A stretch of 64,000 nt of DNA from positions 4,712,001-4,776,000 of the forward strand of contig NZ_CP060723.1 in assembly GCF_014395225.1 (NCBI RefSeq). Reading direction: 5' to 3'. The translations under genes and the position numbers were made by a program. Positions 26,650 to 35,221 of the stretch are shown in pieces (the first letter of the stretch is position 1; each line of letters begins with the position of its first letter). Under the pieces are notes generated by a model. It was given only the letters and a program-made list of their open reading frames with translations. It was not told the origin of the DNA and did not search any database. Origin of the DNA: Pedobacter roseus (GTDB lineage Bacteria > Bacteroidota > Bacteroidia > Sphingobacteriales > Sphingobacteriaceae).

Positions 26650-27975
26650 TTAATGTCTTAAGTCGGTACCAGGGTAAGATGAAACACACCTGAAACCAAT
26701 GTATGATCTTTGTGTGTCCTGATACTCGTATGTTGCAACTGCATTTTGTAAAAAGTAGCCGGTATCTTTCCACGATCCGCCTTTTACTACTTTACGTTTT
26801 TTGTATTTGCTATCATTTGCTCCTGCATCATACGTAAAATTAGGGTTCAGATCATGCAATAATGGGCTTGCACCTTTGTTATATGAGGTAATTGTCCATT
26901 CGGAAACGTTACCCGCCATATTGTACAAACCATAATCGTTAGGGAAGTAAGATCTTACGCCTACAGTATAAATACCACCATCGCTGGAATAATCACCACG
27001 GCCAGGTTTAAAGTTGGCCTGTAAACAGCCTTTGGTATTTCTGATGTAAGGACCGCCCCATGGATATTTTGTTTTGGTATTGCCACCTCTTGCAGCATAT
27101 TCAAATTCTGTTTCAGCGGGCAATCTATAATCCGATCTCGAACCTACAGGCATTTTTCTTGCTGTAGCAACACCATCATACAACCTGGTTCTCCAGTGAG
27201 AGAATGCTTTAGCCTGTTCCCAGCTTACCCCAACTACAGGATAATCATCATAAGAAGGGTGGTTATAATAGCCACGAACCATAGGATCGTTTTGTGAGTA
27301 AGAATAATCCGTTTTCCAAACCATTGTATCAGGATAAATAGCAATGGTATAACGGTCAATATAATCCTGACGTTTGCTGTTTGGATCTTTATGTCCAATA
27401 GCCGCCTTTTCCATATTTAATTCGGCATAGGAATACTCGAATTTACGCACATCAAGTTCTTTTTTACCTGGAAGTGCGTCTAAACCGGAATAATACATGC
27501 CATCTAACTGACTTGCCTGAGCAGCTGCTCCGCCTCTACCCCTGTTGCGCCAAATATTTGCTCCGTTTGGCCCTACAGCTTTCCAGTTGATATATTTCTC
27601 TCCACCCACAGCAGCCGCAGCATTACCTCTAGGTGTCATCATGAATTGCTGAGGATTACCCATCATTACAATAGCGATCGAATCGCGCACCCAATTGGTA
27701 AACTGGCGGTATTCGGCATTCGAAATCTCTGTCTGATCCATGAAGAATGCACTAATGGTGGTCATTCTACCGGGCAAATTCTGAGAAAATGTAATATCCT
27801 CATCTGCTCCTCCCAGTACGGTATGCCCTGGCGGAACATATACCATTCCCAAAGGAATTCGGTCGTTCTTAAATTTTCGGTTATAAGCACCAACCAGCTC
27901 ACCCTGACCTCCGTGGCCACAGCTTGCTAGCATTACAGTTATACCCACAATAGCTAGAAGGTAAATTTTCTTCAT
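26650..27975 (-). CDS. gldK: Gliding motility lipoprotein GldK
   Basis: The 441-aa lipoprotein (GITVMLASCGHGG) is the outer-membrane-side ring partner of GldN. It has the formylglycine-generating/sulfatase-modifying fold: GMVYVPPGHTVLGG, MDQTEISNAEYRQF, VGVSWEQAKAFSHWR, RLPAETEFEYAARGG, NMAGNVSEWTI and FRCVSSYPG. As in other GldK proteins it works as a structural part rather than an oxidase. MKKIYLLAIVG at 27975 is chosen as start since it directly precedes the signal sequence. First gene of gldKLMN; a promoter box lies about 175 bp upstream. Confidence 0.95.
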   Translation of the reverse strand: MKKIYLLAIVGITVMLASCGHGGQGELVGAYNRKFKNDRIPLGMVYVPPGHTVLGGADEDITFSQNLPGRMTTISAFFMDQTEISNAEYRQFTNWVRDSIAIVMMGNPQQFMMTPRGNAAAAVGGEKYINWKAVGPNGANIWRNRGRGGAAAQASQLDGMYYSGLDALPGKKELDVRKFEYSYAELNMEKAAIGHKDPNSKRQDYIDRYTIAIYPDTMVWKTDYSYSQNDPMVRGYYNHPSYDDYPVVGVSWEQAKAFSHWRTRLYDGVATARKMPVGSRSDYRLPAETEFEYAARGGNTKTKYPWGGPYIRNTKGCLQANFKPGRGDYSSDGGIYTVGVRSYFPNDYGLYNMAGNVSEWTITSYNKGASPLLHDLNPNFTYDAGANDSKYKKRKVVKGGSWKDTGYFLQNAVATYEYQDTQRSYIGFRCVSSYPGTDLRH

Positions 27976-28130
27976 ATTTTTTATGTTGTGCAGCGCACGG
28001 TTAGGAGCAATTTTATCAAAAATCACTGAAATTATCAACAAAAACAAATATTTTACGTTAAATCATCACTACAAAGGAGTTAAAGTTACTTTAATGATTT
28101 TTTTAGCATCAACGGTTTTGTTAAAAAAAC

Positions 28131-28161
28131 GCGTAACTCTCTTATAACAGCAAAGTTACGC
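28131..28161 (-). promoter_or_regulatory. gldK promoter box inside an inverted repeat
   Basis: Minus-strand TAACTTTG (28151-28158) fits TAnnTTTG. GCGTAAC (28131-28137) and GTTACGC (28155-28161) form an inverted repeat that covers the box. A leader of about 170 bases to the gldK start would result. The palindrome could be an operator or the base of a leader hairpin. Confidence 0.5.
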
Positions 28162-28198
28162 ATTTATTGTGTTGACGTAAAATAATTTATCGCTCGTA

Positions 28199-28969
28199 TT
28201 ATTTATTAGATATTTTGATATAGTTTTCAATGGCCATTGTCATTGAAGGCACACCCGGGGTTGGTGCAGCAATGTCAACTATAAGATCCATATCGGCGCA
28301 TGCTTTACTGGTATTTACACCAAAGGCAGCAATCCGTGTGTTGTTTTGTTTAAAATCAGGGAAATTCTTAAACAAAGACTGGATACTTGAAGGGCTAAAG
28401 AAAGCGATTACATCATAAAAAACTTCAGCCAGATCAGATAAATCACTCACAACAGTTCTGAATAAAACTGCCGGAGTAAAATCATATCCGCTTTTTTCCA
28501 GAAATTTCATGGTATCCTCTGTAGCAACATCAGAACAAGGATACAAAAATTTCTCGCCTGCATGTTTTTTCAGCACCTCAGCCAAATCAGCAGCAGTTTG
28601 CTTACCAAAGAAGATTTTACGTTTCCTGTACTGGATATACTTTTGAAGATATAAAGCAATTGTTTCAGAAAGACAGAAGTACTTCAGTTCTGCCGGTACA
28701 TCATAACGCATTTCTTCACAGATCCTAAAAAAGTGATCTGCGGCATTACGACTGGTAAAAATCACTGCCGTAAAATCGGCCAGGTTAATTTTATCCTTTC
28801 TGAAGTCTCTTGCGGGCACCCCTTCTACATGAATAAACGACCTGAAATCAACTTTTAGGTTGTGTTTTTTGGCCAAATCGTAATAGGGAGATTTTTCGGT
28901 TTCAGGTTTTGGTAAAGTAACCAAAATACTTTTTACTTTGCGGATTCTAGAGTCGTTCTTTTCTTGCAT
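28199..28969 (-). CDS. hemD: Uroporphyrinogen-III synthase
   Basis: HemD cyclises hydroxymethylbilane to uroporphyrinogen III on the heme route. The 256-aa protein has the two-domain layout: KSILVTLPKPE at the start, FTAVIFTSRNAADHFF, FLYPCSDVATEDTMKFL and YDVIAFFSPSSIQSLFKNF, and the end with IAAFGVNTSKA. The FTSRNA and FSPSSI motifs are typical of the otherwise variable family. It follows a DUF4271 gene by 14 bp; gldK lies downstream. hemW is close but on the other strand. Confidence 0.9.
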   Translation of the reverse strand: MQEKNDSRIRKVKSILVTLPKPETEKSPYYDLAKKHNLKVDFRSFIHVEGVPARDFRKDKINLADFTAVIFTSRNAADHFFRICEEMRYDVPAELKYFCLSETIALYLQKYIQYRKRKIFFGKQTAADLAEVLKKHAGEKFLYPCSDVATEDTMKFLEKSGYDFTPAVLFRTVVSDLSDLAEVFYDVIAFFSPSSIQSLFKNFPDFKQNNTRIAAFGVNTSKACADMDLIVDIAAPTPGVPSMTMAIENYIKISNK

Positions 28970-28983
28970 TTTCCTTTTTCCTG

Positions 28984-29973
28984 CTACAGTCCTATCGTTT
29001 TAATTAGTATGAGGATAGGACATATTTCGAGGGCGCAAAAGTACAAAATTAAATGCATTCTAGAAAACTTATTATTAGAAAGTATCGTTATACCCGCCCT
29101 CAACAATTGAAAAGCAAAAATGATGCCTAACAACAAGAATGCCAATACGATATAAACAGCCCCGTATTTAAGCGGCGACAGGGCAAAAGCCACTACCAAA
29201 GGAATAAATAATAGTGATGCATTAAAGTAACTGAGGTACAATATGGAGATGTATTCGCCAACCGGTTTCTGAACATTGAACAGGTATCCGAGAAAACGTA
29301 AGAGGATTAATTTTAGCGCATAAAAAGCAATTATGGTGATGGATATGCTGAAGAAAAACTTAAAACCATCTTTGGCCTGGTACATATCGTTCCATTGCGC
29401 TACCAGAAAAAAGAACATCCCGAAAACAAATCCGAACTGCACAAAAAGTAATAAAAACGGCCAGGAGCTGAATAAGTTATCTTCTTTATTGATATTATTC
29501 AATATCCTGTTACTAAAAAACGATTGTACAATGGCGGATAGCTGTTTGGAAAATGCATTTTTTAAAATGGCAAAAATAATGAGCATGCCAAAAATAAAGC
29601 CCAGCAACCCTACATTGCCTTTGGGGATTTTTGTACCCAACTGGTAAGGGTTTGCTTTTTTCTTTAAATGCTGGTATTTCTTGTGCCATGCCCACAAATC
29701 AAGCTTTGGAGAAAGATATTCTTTTTCAATCGTATCTAAAAGCGCATTTTTATTAATTAAGCTATCAGGAAGTACCCAGGTATGGTGAATTAAGGAATCG
29801 GTAGAAAATTTTTGCCTGGCCAATGTTGCCGAATCGGGGCGGTACCTCCTGTACCGGTATTGATTTACCACCGCACTATCTGCCTGAACAGGCAATTGCT
29901 GTGCTGCCACAAAATCTGCAGACCATAAAAAGGCAAACAAAATAAAAATGAATTTCGGCATGCTGTAAATCAA
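28984..29973 (-). CDS. DUF4271 membrane protein
   Basis: The 329-aa protein begins with a signal peptide (FIFILFAFLWSADFVAAQ), a short periplasmic region, then about six to seven membrane helices (GLLGFIFGMLIIFAIL, FLLLFVQFGFVFGMFFFLV, FSISITIIAFYALKLILL, YISILYLSYFNASLLFIPL). This is the DUF4271 layout, restricted to Bacteroidota. It often sits just before hemD, as here, but its function is unknown. A second ATG at 29961 gives a more usual leader (MPKFIFILF). Operon with hemD. Confidence 0.85.
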   Translation of the reverse strand: MIYSMPKFIFILFAFLWSADFVAAQQLPVQADSAVVNQYRYRRYRPDSATLARQKFSTDSLIHHTWVLPDSLINKNALLDTIEKEYLSPKLDLWAWHKKYQHLKKKANPYQLGTKIPKGNVGLLGFIFGMLIIFAILKNAFSKQLSAIVQSFFSNRILNNINKEDNLFSSWPFLLLFVQFGFVFGMFFFLVAQWNDMYQAKDGFKFFFSISITIIAFYALKLILLRFLGYLFNVQKPVGEYISILYLSYFNASLLFIPLVVAFALSPLKYGAVYIVLAFLLLGIIFAFQLLRAGITILSNNKFSRMHLILYFCALEICPILILIKTIGL

Positions 29974-30212
29974 AACTTAAGGTTGCAAAAGTAGTCGAAT
30001 AATCATTGTTTACCTAAAGAAAATAAATGGATTGAAGAAGAACTTAGTTAGTAACAATGACTGCACGCCTAATAAGCATCTAAAACGTAAAGCTATTACT
30101 TAACAAAAACAACTAAATAGTAAAGCTATTACTTTACTTTAATGCTGCTTTTATAATTTTAACACAAAATCACCTATCATATATTATGACAGTAAAAAAA
30201 ATTTAACTTCAG

Positions 30213-30220
30213 TATCTTTG
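30213..30220 (+). promoter_or_regulatory. -7 box (TATCTTTG) of hemW, four bases before ATG
   Basis: TATCTTTG is followed by CAAT and the ATG at 30225. Expected transcription start falls at the start codon, so the message is probably leaderless. Confidence 0.6.
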
Positions 30221-30224
30221 CAAT

Positions 30225-31358
30225 ATGTCTGGTATCTATATCCATATTCCTTTCTGCAAAAAGGCCTGTCACTATTGTGATTTCCATTTTAGCACCTCAC
30301 TAAAATATGCCGATGAAATGGTGGAGGCCATCTGCAGGGAAATTAAAATGAAAAAAGACCGGATTGGGGACCAGGTTGGGAGTATCTATTTGGGTGGAGG
30401 AACCCCCTCTATTTTATCTGAGGCGGCTTTGCAAAAAATTTTCGATACCATTAACCATACTTTTTCGGTTGATGCAGGTGCCGAAATCACCATCGAAACC
30501 AATCCGGATGATTTAACCGCGCAGAAATTAAAAGAACTGAAAAAATTGCCTGTTAACCGCTTTAGTGTGGGTATACAGTCTTTTTATGATGAGGATCTGA
30601 TCTGGATGAACAGGGCACACCAGGCTAGGGAAGCTGAAGATTGCATCAGGAGAAGTCAGGATGCAGGTTTTGAAAACTTAACGCTCGATCTGATTTACGG
30701 ATACCCATTACTTACTGACCAAAAGTGGTTAAGCAATATACAAAAGGCGATTGAACTGGAAGTACCACATATTTCTGCTTATGCTTTAACAGTTGAGCCC
30801 AGAACGGCTTTGGCCCATGCCATCAAAAACAAAAAGCAGAGCCCGGTAAACGACAATCAAAGTGCTGCTCAATTTGTCATTTTAATGGAGAAACTGGTTG
30901 AGGCCGGCTTCGAACATTACGAAATTTCTAATTTTGCTAAGCCTGAGCATTATGCTGTGCACAATACTAATTACTGGAAAGGTGTAGATTACATTGGCAT
31001 AGGTCCATCAGCACATGGCTTTAATGGTCAAAACCGTTATATGAACCCTGCAAATAATGCCATGTATATAGAAACCTTAGGGCATAATAAGCTCCCGGAA
31101 ATGGTTGAAGAACTGAGTTTGAACGACAGGTTTAACGAATATGTAATGACCTCGTTAAGAACGATGTGGGGAACTGATTTACAGAAAATAAATACCGATT
31201 TTGGAAAAGATTTTTTAGAGGAAACAAAATATAACCTTAAAAATTTCGAGGATAAAGATTGGCTGATCATTGATGGCGACAAAATCAGGTTAAGCCAGAA
31301 TGGAAAACTATTTGCCGATCATATTGCTTCGGAATTGTTTATTGTTGAGAATGATTGA
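30225..31358 (+). CDS. hemW: Radical SAM heme chaperone HemW
   Basis: The 377-aa protein has the radical SAM cluster motif CKKACHYC (Cys 11, 15, 18), the GGGTPSIL SAM-binding turn, the VSVGIQSF-like FSVGIQSFYDEDL and the HemW tail with YEISNFAKPEH and GIGPSAHGF. HemW hands heme to acceptor proteins; older annotations call it oxygen-independent coproporphyrinogen oxidase, but the C-x3-C-x2-C spacing without the extra Cys fits HemW. Monocistronic; the 3' spacer holds a long short-repeat hairpin. Confidence 0.93.
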   Translation: MSGIYIHIPFCKKACHYCDFHFSTSLKYADEMVEAICREIKMKKDRIGDQVGSIYLGGGTPSILSEAALQKIFDTINHTFSVDAGAEITIETNPDDLTAQKLKELKKLPVNRFSVGIQSFYDEDLIWMNRAHQAREAEDCIRRSQDAGFENLTLDLIYGYPLLTDQKWLSNIQKAIELEVPHISAYALTVEPRTALAHAIKNKKQSPVNDNQSAAQFVILMEKLVEAGFEHYEISNFAKPEHYAVHNTNYWKGVDYIGIGPSAHGFNGQNRYMNPANNAMYIETLGHNKLPEMVEELSLNDRFNEYVMTSLRTMWGTDLQKINTDFGKDFLEETKYNLKNFEDKDWLIIDGDKIRLSQNGKLFADHIASELFIVEND

Positions 31359-31466
31359 ATGAGTGATTTTTGAATGAGAGAATGAGTGAGTTAAAATGAG
31401 TGAATTTTGAATGATTGAATGCTTTTGTACAAATCTATCATTCAATCATTCTCTAATTCAATAATT
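31355..31466. repeat. GAATGA-type inverted repeat spacer
   Basis: Variants of GAATGATTGAATGAGTGA repeat on the left, and TCATTCAATCATTCTC-type words (31437-31460) on the right in opposite orientation. Similar words occupy 34182-34303, 44347-44441 and 52978-53075. Confidence 0.8.
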
Positions 31467-31474
31467 AAAAATAT

Positions 31475-32257
31475 ATGTCAAAAATAGTATGGATTACAGG
31501 CGCATCATCAGGTATTGGCGAAGCCCTGGTATATGAATATTTTAAAGCAGGCGACAAACTGATTATTTCAGGAAGAAACCGCGATGAACTGTTCCGCGTG
31601 AAAGGAAACTGCCAAAATTCTTTTAATGTGCACGTTTTACCCTTCGATTTAAGCGAAACCGAAACACTGGAAAATAAAGCTGCAGATGCCATCCGTATTT
31701 TTGGAAAAATAGATTTGCTGATCAATAGCGGCGGTGTAAGTCAGCGGAGCTTAGCTTTAGAAACCAATCTGCAAACGGAACAACAGATTATGGATACCAA
31801 TTTTTGGGGAACAGTGCTGTTGAGCAAAGCGGTTTTGCCTTTGATGATCGCCAATGGCGGTGGACAAATTGCCGTAATCAGCAGTTTGGTTGGAAAATTC
31901 GGCACAAAATTCCGTTCTACCTACGCGGCCTCAAAACATGCATTACATGGCTACTTTGATTCGCTACGATCGGAAGTTTATGATAAAAAAATCGACATTA
32001 CCATTATCTGTCCGGGGTTTATCAAAACCAATGTAACTTACAATGCACTCACTGCAGATGGAAAACCATTAAATATCATGGGTGAAGCACATGAAAATGC
32101 AATGACTCCTGCCGATTGTGCCAAACAGATTGTAAAGGCCATCAATAATAAAAAAGAAGAAGTTTATATTGGTGGAAAGGAAACAAAAGCCGTATTGTTG
32201 AAGCGTTTTTTTCCAAAGATTTTTTCTAAAAAGGTGAGAACAGCGAAGGTGAATTAG
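31475..32257 (+). CDS. Short-chain dehydrogenase/reductase
   Basis: The 260-aa protein shows the classical SDR: ITGASSGIGEAL for NAD(P) binding, LLINSGGVSQ (usual NNAG replaced by NSGG), the catalytic Ser in VISSLVGKFG and YAASKHAL with the Tyr and Lys. The end is rich in Lys/Arg (RFFPKIFSKKVRTAK). It resembles the DHRS7-like subgroup acting on hydrophobic carbonyl substrates; substrate cannot be told. Single gene. Confidence 0.9.
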   Translation: MSKIVWITGASSGIGEALVYEYFKAGDKLIISGRNRDELFRVKGNCQNSFNVHVLPFDLSETETLENKAADAIRIFGKIDLLINSGGVSQRSLALETNLQTEQQIMDTNFWGTVLLSKAVLPLMIANGGGQIAVISSLVGKFGTKFRSTYAASKHALHGYFDSLRSEVYDKKIDITIICPGFIKTNVTYNALTADGKPLNIMGEAHENAMTPADCAKQIVKAINNKKEEVYIGGKETKAVLLKRFFPKIFSKKVRTAKVN

Positions 32258-32320
32258 CCAGGCGTGTTGCGGTCGGTGTTAAGGATGAACCAAATACCTA
32301 AACCCGATTGCAGCGGTATC

Positions 32321-32363
32321 CTTTTGGCTGTCATTCTGAGCGTAGTCGAAGAACAGCCAAAAG
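32321..32363. repeat. Hairpin carrying CATTCTGAGCGTAGTCGAAG
   Basis: CTTTTGGCTGT (32321-32331) and ACAGCCAAAAG (32353-32363) pair perfectly over 11 bp around a member of the CATTnnGAGC...GTCGA intergenic repeat family. Lies in the 287-bp spacer before the fasciclin gene. Confidence 0.7.
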
Positions 32364-32544
32364 ATTTAGCGAAAAGCGGGAATGCTCTCCCCTAAGAACT
32401 ACTACAGCACCTTTTCAAAACAAAAAAACAAAATTAAATACCTAATAATCAAATGATTAAATAATAATTTCAAATTCTAAAAACCAAGTATCTGTAAGCC
32501 GTCGTAAATGGAATCAAATAACAGAAACTTAAAAATTAGAAATA

Positions 32545-33096
32545 ATGAAAAATTTAATCTTATCAGTATTTGCCGTAATTACAATGGCATTCACAACTCA
32601 AGTTTATGCTCAAAAAAACCCAATGGTTGGTGGAGCAGCAATGTATGCAACTAAAGATATTGTAGACAATGCAGTAAATTCAAAAGACCACACTACTTTG
32701 GTGGCAGCAGTTAAAGCCGCAGGTTTAGTAGAAACTCTAAAAGGCGCCGGACCTTTCACTGTTTTCGCTCCAACAAATGCAGCATTTGATAAACTTCCTG
32801 CCGGAACTGTAGACAATTTAGTTAAACCAGAAAACAAAGCAACCCTTACCAAAATTTTAACTTACCATGTTGTTGCTGGTAAAATGGACAGCAAAGCAAT
32901 CGCAAAAGCAATTAAAGCTGGTGGTGGCAAAGCAGAATTAACAACTGTACAAGGTGGCAAACTTTGGGCCTGGATGGAAGGCAAAAAACTGGTTTTAAAA
33001 GATGAAAAAGGCGGAATGAGCACTGTAACTATTGCAGATGTTAATCAAAAAAATGGTGTAATCCACGTGGTTGATACCGTTTTAATGCCTAAATAA
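32545..33096 (+). CDS. Exported fasciclin (FAS1) domain protein
   Basis: The 183-aa protein has a Sec signal (VFAVITMAFTTQVYAQ) and one FAS1 domain: HTTLVAAVKAAGLVETLKG, the FAPTNAAFDKLPAG motif, LTYHVVAGKM and NGVIHVVDTVLMP. FAS1 domains mediate adhesion or ligand binding at the surface or in the periplasm. No anchor seen, so soluble. The composition is unusually rich in Lys and Ala. Single gene, closed by its own terminator. Confidence 0.93.
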   Translation: MKNLILSVFAVITMAFTTQVYAQKNPMVGGAAMYATKDIVDNAVNSKDHTTLVAAVKAAGLVETLKGAGPFTVFAPTNAAFDKLPAGTVDNLVKPENKATLTKILTYHVVAGKMDSKAIAKAIKAGGGKAELTTVQGGKLWAWMEGKKLVLKDEKGGMSTVTIADVNQKNGVIHVVDTVLMPK

Positions 33097-33122
33097 GATA
33101 TCATTATCCTTATGTCCAACCT

Positions 33123-33156
33123 AAACGTTCTGGCTTTTGCCGGAACGTTTTTGTTT
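33123..33156 (+). terminator. Terminator of the fasciclin gene
   Basis: AAACGTTCTGGC (33123-33134) pairs with GCCGGAACGTTT (33139-33150), one G-U/mismatch, then a T-run. Confidence 0.85.
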
Positions 33157-33268
33157 TAGCTATTTTTTTTAACATCTTCCCTATTTTATACCTTCTGACT
33201 TTTTTTGATGAATTGTCAGTTTTTTTTAAAGTTTTTCCATTTCTGATGCTTGCTGTTTTTTAACTATT

Positions 33269-33276
33269 TAATTTTG
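33269..33276 (+). promoter_or_regulatory. -7 box (TAATTTTG) of the first JmjC gene
   Basis: TAATTTTG matches TAnnTTTG and is 21 bp before the ATG at 33298. Confidence 0.55.
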
Positions 33277-33297
33277 CCACATTAATAGTTATTTAAC

Positions 33298-34179
33298 ATG
33301 AAATTCAATTTATCTCCGATAGATGTAGTTGAAGACATATCTAAATCAGATTTCGAGCTGAACTACCTTAAACCACGTAAACCTTTGGTAATTAAAAACA
33401 TGGCAAAGAAATGGCCGGCTTACCAAAAGTGGACAATGGAATACATGAAGGATATTGTTGGCGATAAAACAGTTCCGCTTTACGACAGTTCGAAAGCTGA
33501 TCCTTCTAAACCGATTAATGCGTCGGCCGCTGAAATGAAATTTGGTGATTATATTGATCTGATTAAGGAAACACCGACAGACCTGCGCATTTTTTTATTC
33601 GATCCGATAAAGTTTGCACCGAAATTACTGGAAGATTATATAGCCCCAAAAGAGTTAATGGGTGGCTTTTTAGATAGTTATCCGAATATGTTTTTTGGAG
33701 GAAAAGGCTCTGTTACCTTCTTGCATTACGATATCGACCTGGCACACATTTTCCATACCCACTTTAACGGGAGGAAACATGTTATCCTGTTTGATTATAA
33801 ATGGAAGGAGCGGTTATACCAGATTCCTTATGCCACTTATGCGCTGGAAGATTATGATGTAGAAAATCCTGATTTTGATAAATTCCCGGCATTAAAAGGC
33901 GTGAAGGGAGTGGAAGCTTTTTTAGAGCATGGCGATACCTTATTTATGCCCACTGGTTATTGGCACTGGATGAAATACCTTGATGGATCTTTCTCCATCA
34001 GCTTAAGGGCATGGGATAAAAGCTGGGCTGTAAAAGCAAAAAGCTTGTATAACTTAACTTTACAGCGTAAATTTGACGACTTTATGAAAGCAAATTACCG
34101 AGAAAAATACATGCACTGGAAAGAAGAACTTGCGGTTAAAAGAGCAATTAAAGCGTTAGAAAAAAATTTACCAAAATAA
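33298..34179 (+). CDS. JmjC/cupin-8 family iron-2-oxoglutarate oxygenase-like protein, copy 1
   Basis: The 293-aa protein has the factor-inhibiting-HIF-like fold. Iron ligands are predicted at His143 and Asp145 (FLHYDID) and His223 (MPTGYWHWMKYL); Lys160 in GRKHVILF fits the 2-oxoglutarate anchor. The N-terminus has RKPLVIKNMAKKWPA, usual for these proteins. It should hydroxylate a protein or small molecule in the cytosol; substrate unknown. The copy at 35222-36100 aligns without gaps over at least 240 residues. A DUF3050 gene lies between the copies. Confidence 0.9.
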   Translation: MKFNLSPIDVVEDISKSDFELNYLKPRKPLVIKNMAKKWPAYQKWTMEYMKDIVGDKTVPLYDSSKADPSKPINASAAEMKFGDYIDLIKETPTDLRIFLFDPIKFAPKLLEDYIAPKELMGGFLDSYPNMFFGGKGSVTFLHYDIDLAHIFHTHFNGRKHVILFDYKWKERLYQIPYATYALEDYDVENPDFDKFPALKGVKGVEAFLEHGDTLFMPTGYWHWMKYLDGSFSISLRAWDKSWAVKAKSLYNLTLQRKFDDFMKANYREKYMHWKEELAVKRAIKALEKNLPK

Positions 34180-34181
34180 CA

Positions 34182-34303
34182 ATGAGAGAATGAACGAGTG
34201 GTTGAATGATAAAATGAGTAGTGCTTAGCCTTATGCCAATTCACTAAATCAAAAGTCGCCAATTCAATATTCAATCATTCTCACATTCAATATTCAATTA
34301 TTA
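34182..34303. repeat. GAATGA-type inverted repeat spacer
   Basis: AATGAGAGAATGAACGAG / GGTTGAATGATAAAATGAG on the left face TTCAATATTCAATCATTCTC and CATTCAATATTCAA on the right. It separates the first JmjC gene from the DUF3050 gene. Confidence 0.75.
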
Positions 34304-34309
34304 AAATAC

Positions 34310-35095
34310 ATGCATCCAAACATTATAAAAATACAAGAAAGTATTACCTCTCTTAAACAGGAAATTATTAACCACAAGGTTTATTCGGCTATTAGCGAAC
34401 TGGAAGATCTGCGCATTTTTATGGAACACCATATTTTTGCCGTTTGGGATTTTATGTCGTTACTTAAGGCTTTACAGATTAACCTTACCTGCACAAGCTT
34501 GCCCTGGTTCCCGGTTGGTGATCCGGTTACCAGACAGTTGATCAATGAAATTGTTGCCGGAGAAGAATCGGATGTGGATGCCGGTGGTGCCATTAAAAGC
34601 CATTTCGAACTGTATTTAGATGCGATGGATCAATGCGGAGCAAACACAAAACCCATTAATGATTTTTTAAACGCTTTAAAAAGCGGTAAAAGTTTTAGTG
34701 AAGCGTTTGACATAGCCCATGTTCCTGCTGCTGCCAAAGATTTCGTGAAGGCTACATTCGAAACGATTAACAGCGGTAAAACGCATTTACAGGCAGCCAG
34801 TTTTACCTTCGGACGTGAGGATCTGATCCCGAATATGTTTTACAGTATGGTAAATGATTTGAACAGCACCCAGGCCGATAAAGTATCGATTTTTAAATAT
34901 TACCTCGAGCGCCATATCGAAGTGGATGGCGATCACCATAGCCATTTGGCGCTTTCTATGACAGAAAAACTCTGCGAAAAAGACGAAACATTTTGGGCCG
35001 AAGCAGAAGAAACTACAAAACAGGCCTTACAAAAAAGGATCGACCTTTGGGATGCCGCTTATGGCGAAATTGTTAAAAATAAAGTTGAAGCGTAA
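34310..35095 (+). CDS. DUF3050 protein, heme-oxygenase-like helical fold
   Basis: The 261-aa protein is all-helical. It shows FMEHHIFAVWDFMSLL (Glu39, His40, His41), a second metal-like site FGREDLIP (Glu170) and YYLERHIEVDGDHHSHLA (Glu200, His202, Asp206, His209). This is the pattern of DUF3050, which belongs to the heme-oxygenase-like diiron group; such enzymes carry out oxidative reactions on amino or fatty acids. Exact activity unknown. Flanked on both sides by JmjC oxygenase genes, so a shared pathway is likely. Confidence 0.8.
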   Translation: MHPNIIKIQESITSLKQEIINHKVYSAISELEDLRIFMEHHIFAVWDFMSLLKALQINLTCTSLPWFPVGDPVTRQLINEIVAGEESDVDAGGAIKSHFELYLDAMDQCGANTKPINDFLNALKSGKSFSEAFDIAHVPAAAKDFVKATFETINSGKTHLQAASFTFGREDLIPNMFYSMVNDLNSTQADKVSIFKYYLERHIEVDGDHHSHLALSMTEKLCEKDETFWAEAEETTKQALQKRIDLWDAAYGEIVKNKVEA

Positions 35096-35221
35096 TTATT
35101 AAATTGTTAAGTATTTGCTAATTTAGATTACGTGATTTTAGTCACATTTACCTGTTAACATCAATTTTGTAAAATAAAATTTACACATTTGTTGTTCGGC
35201 ACAAATAACCGATTTAAGCGC

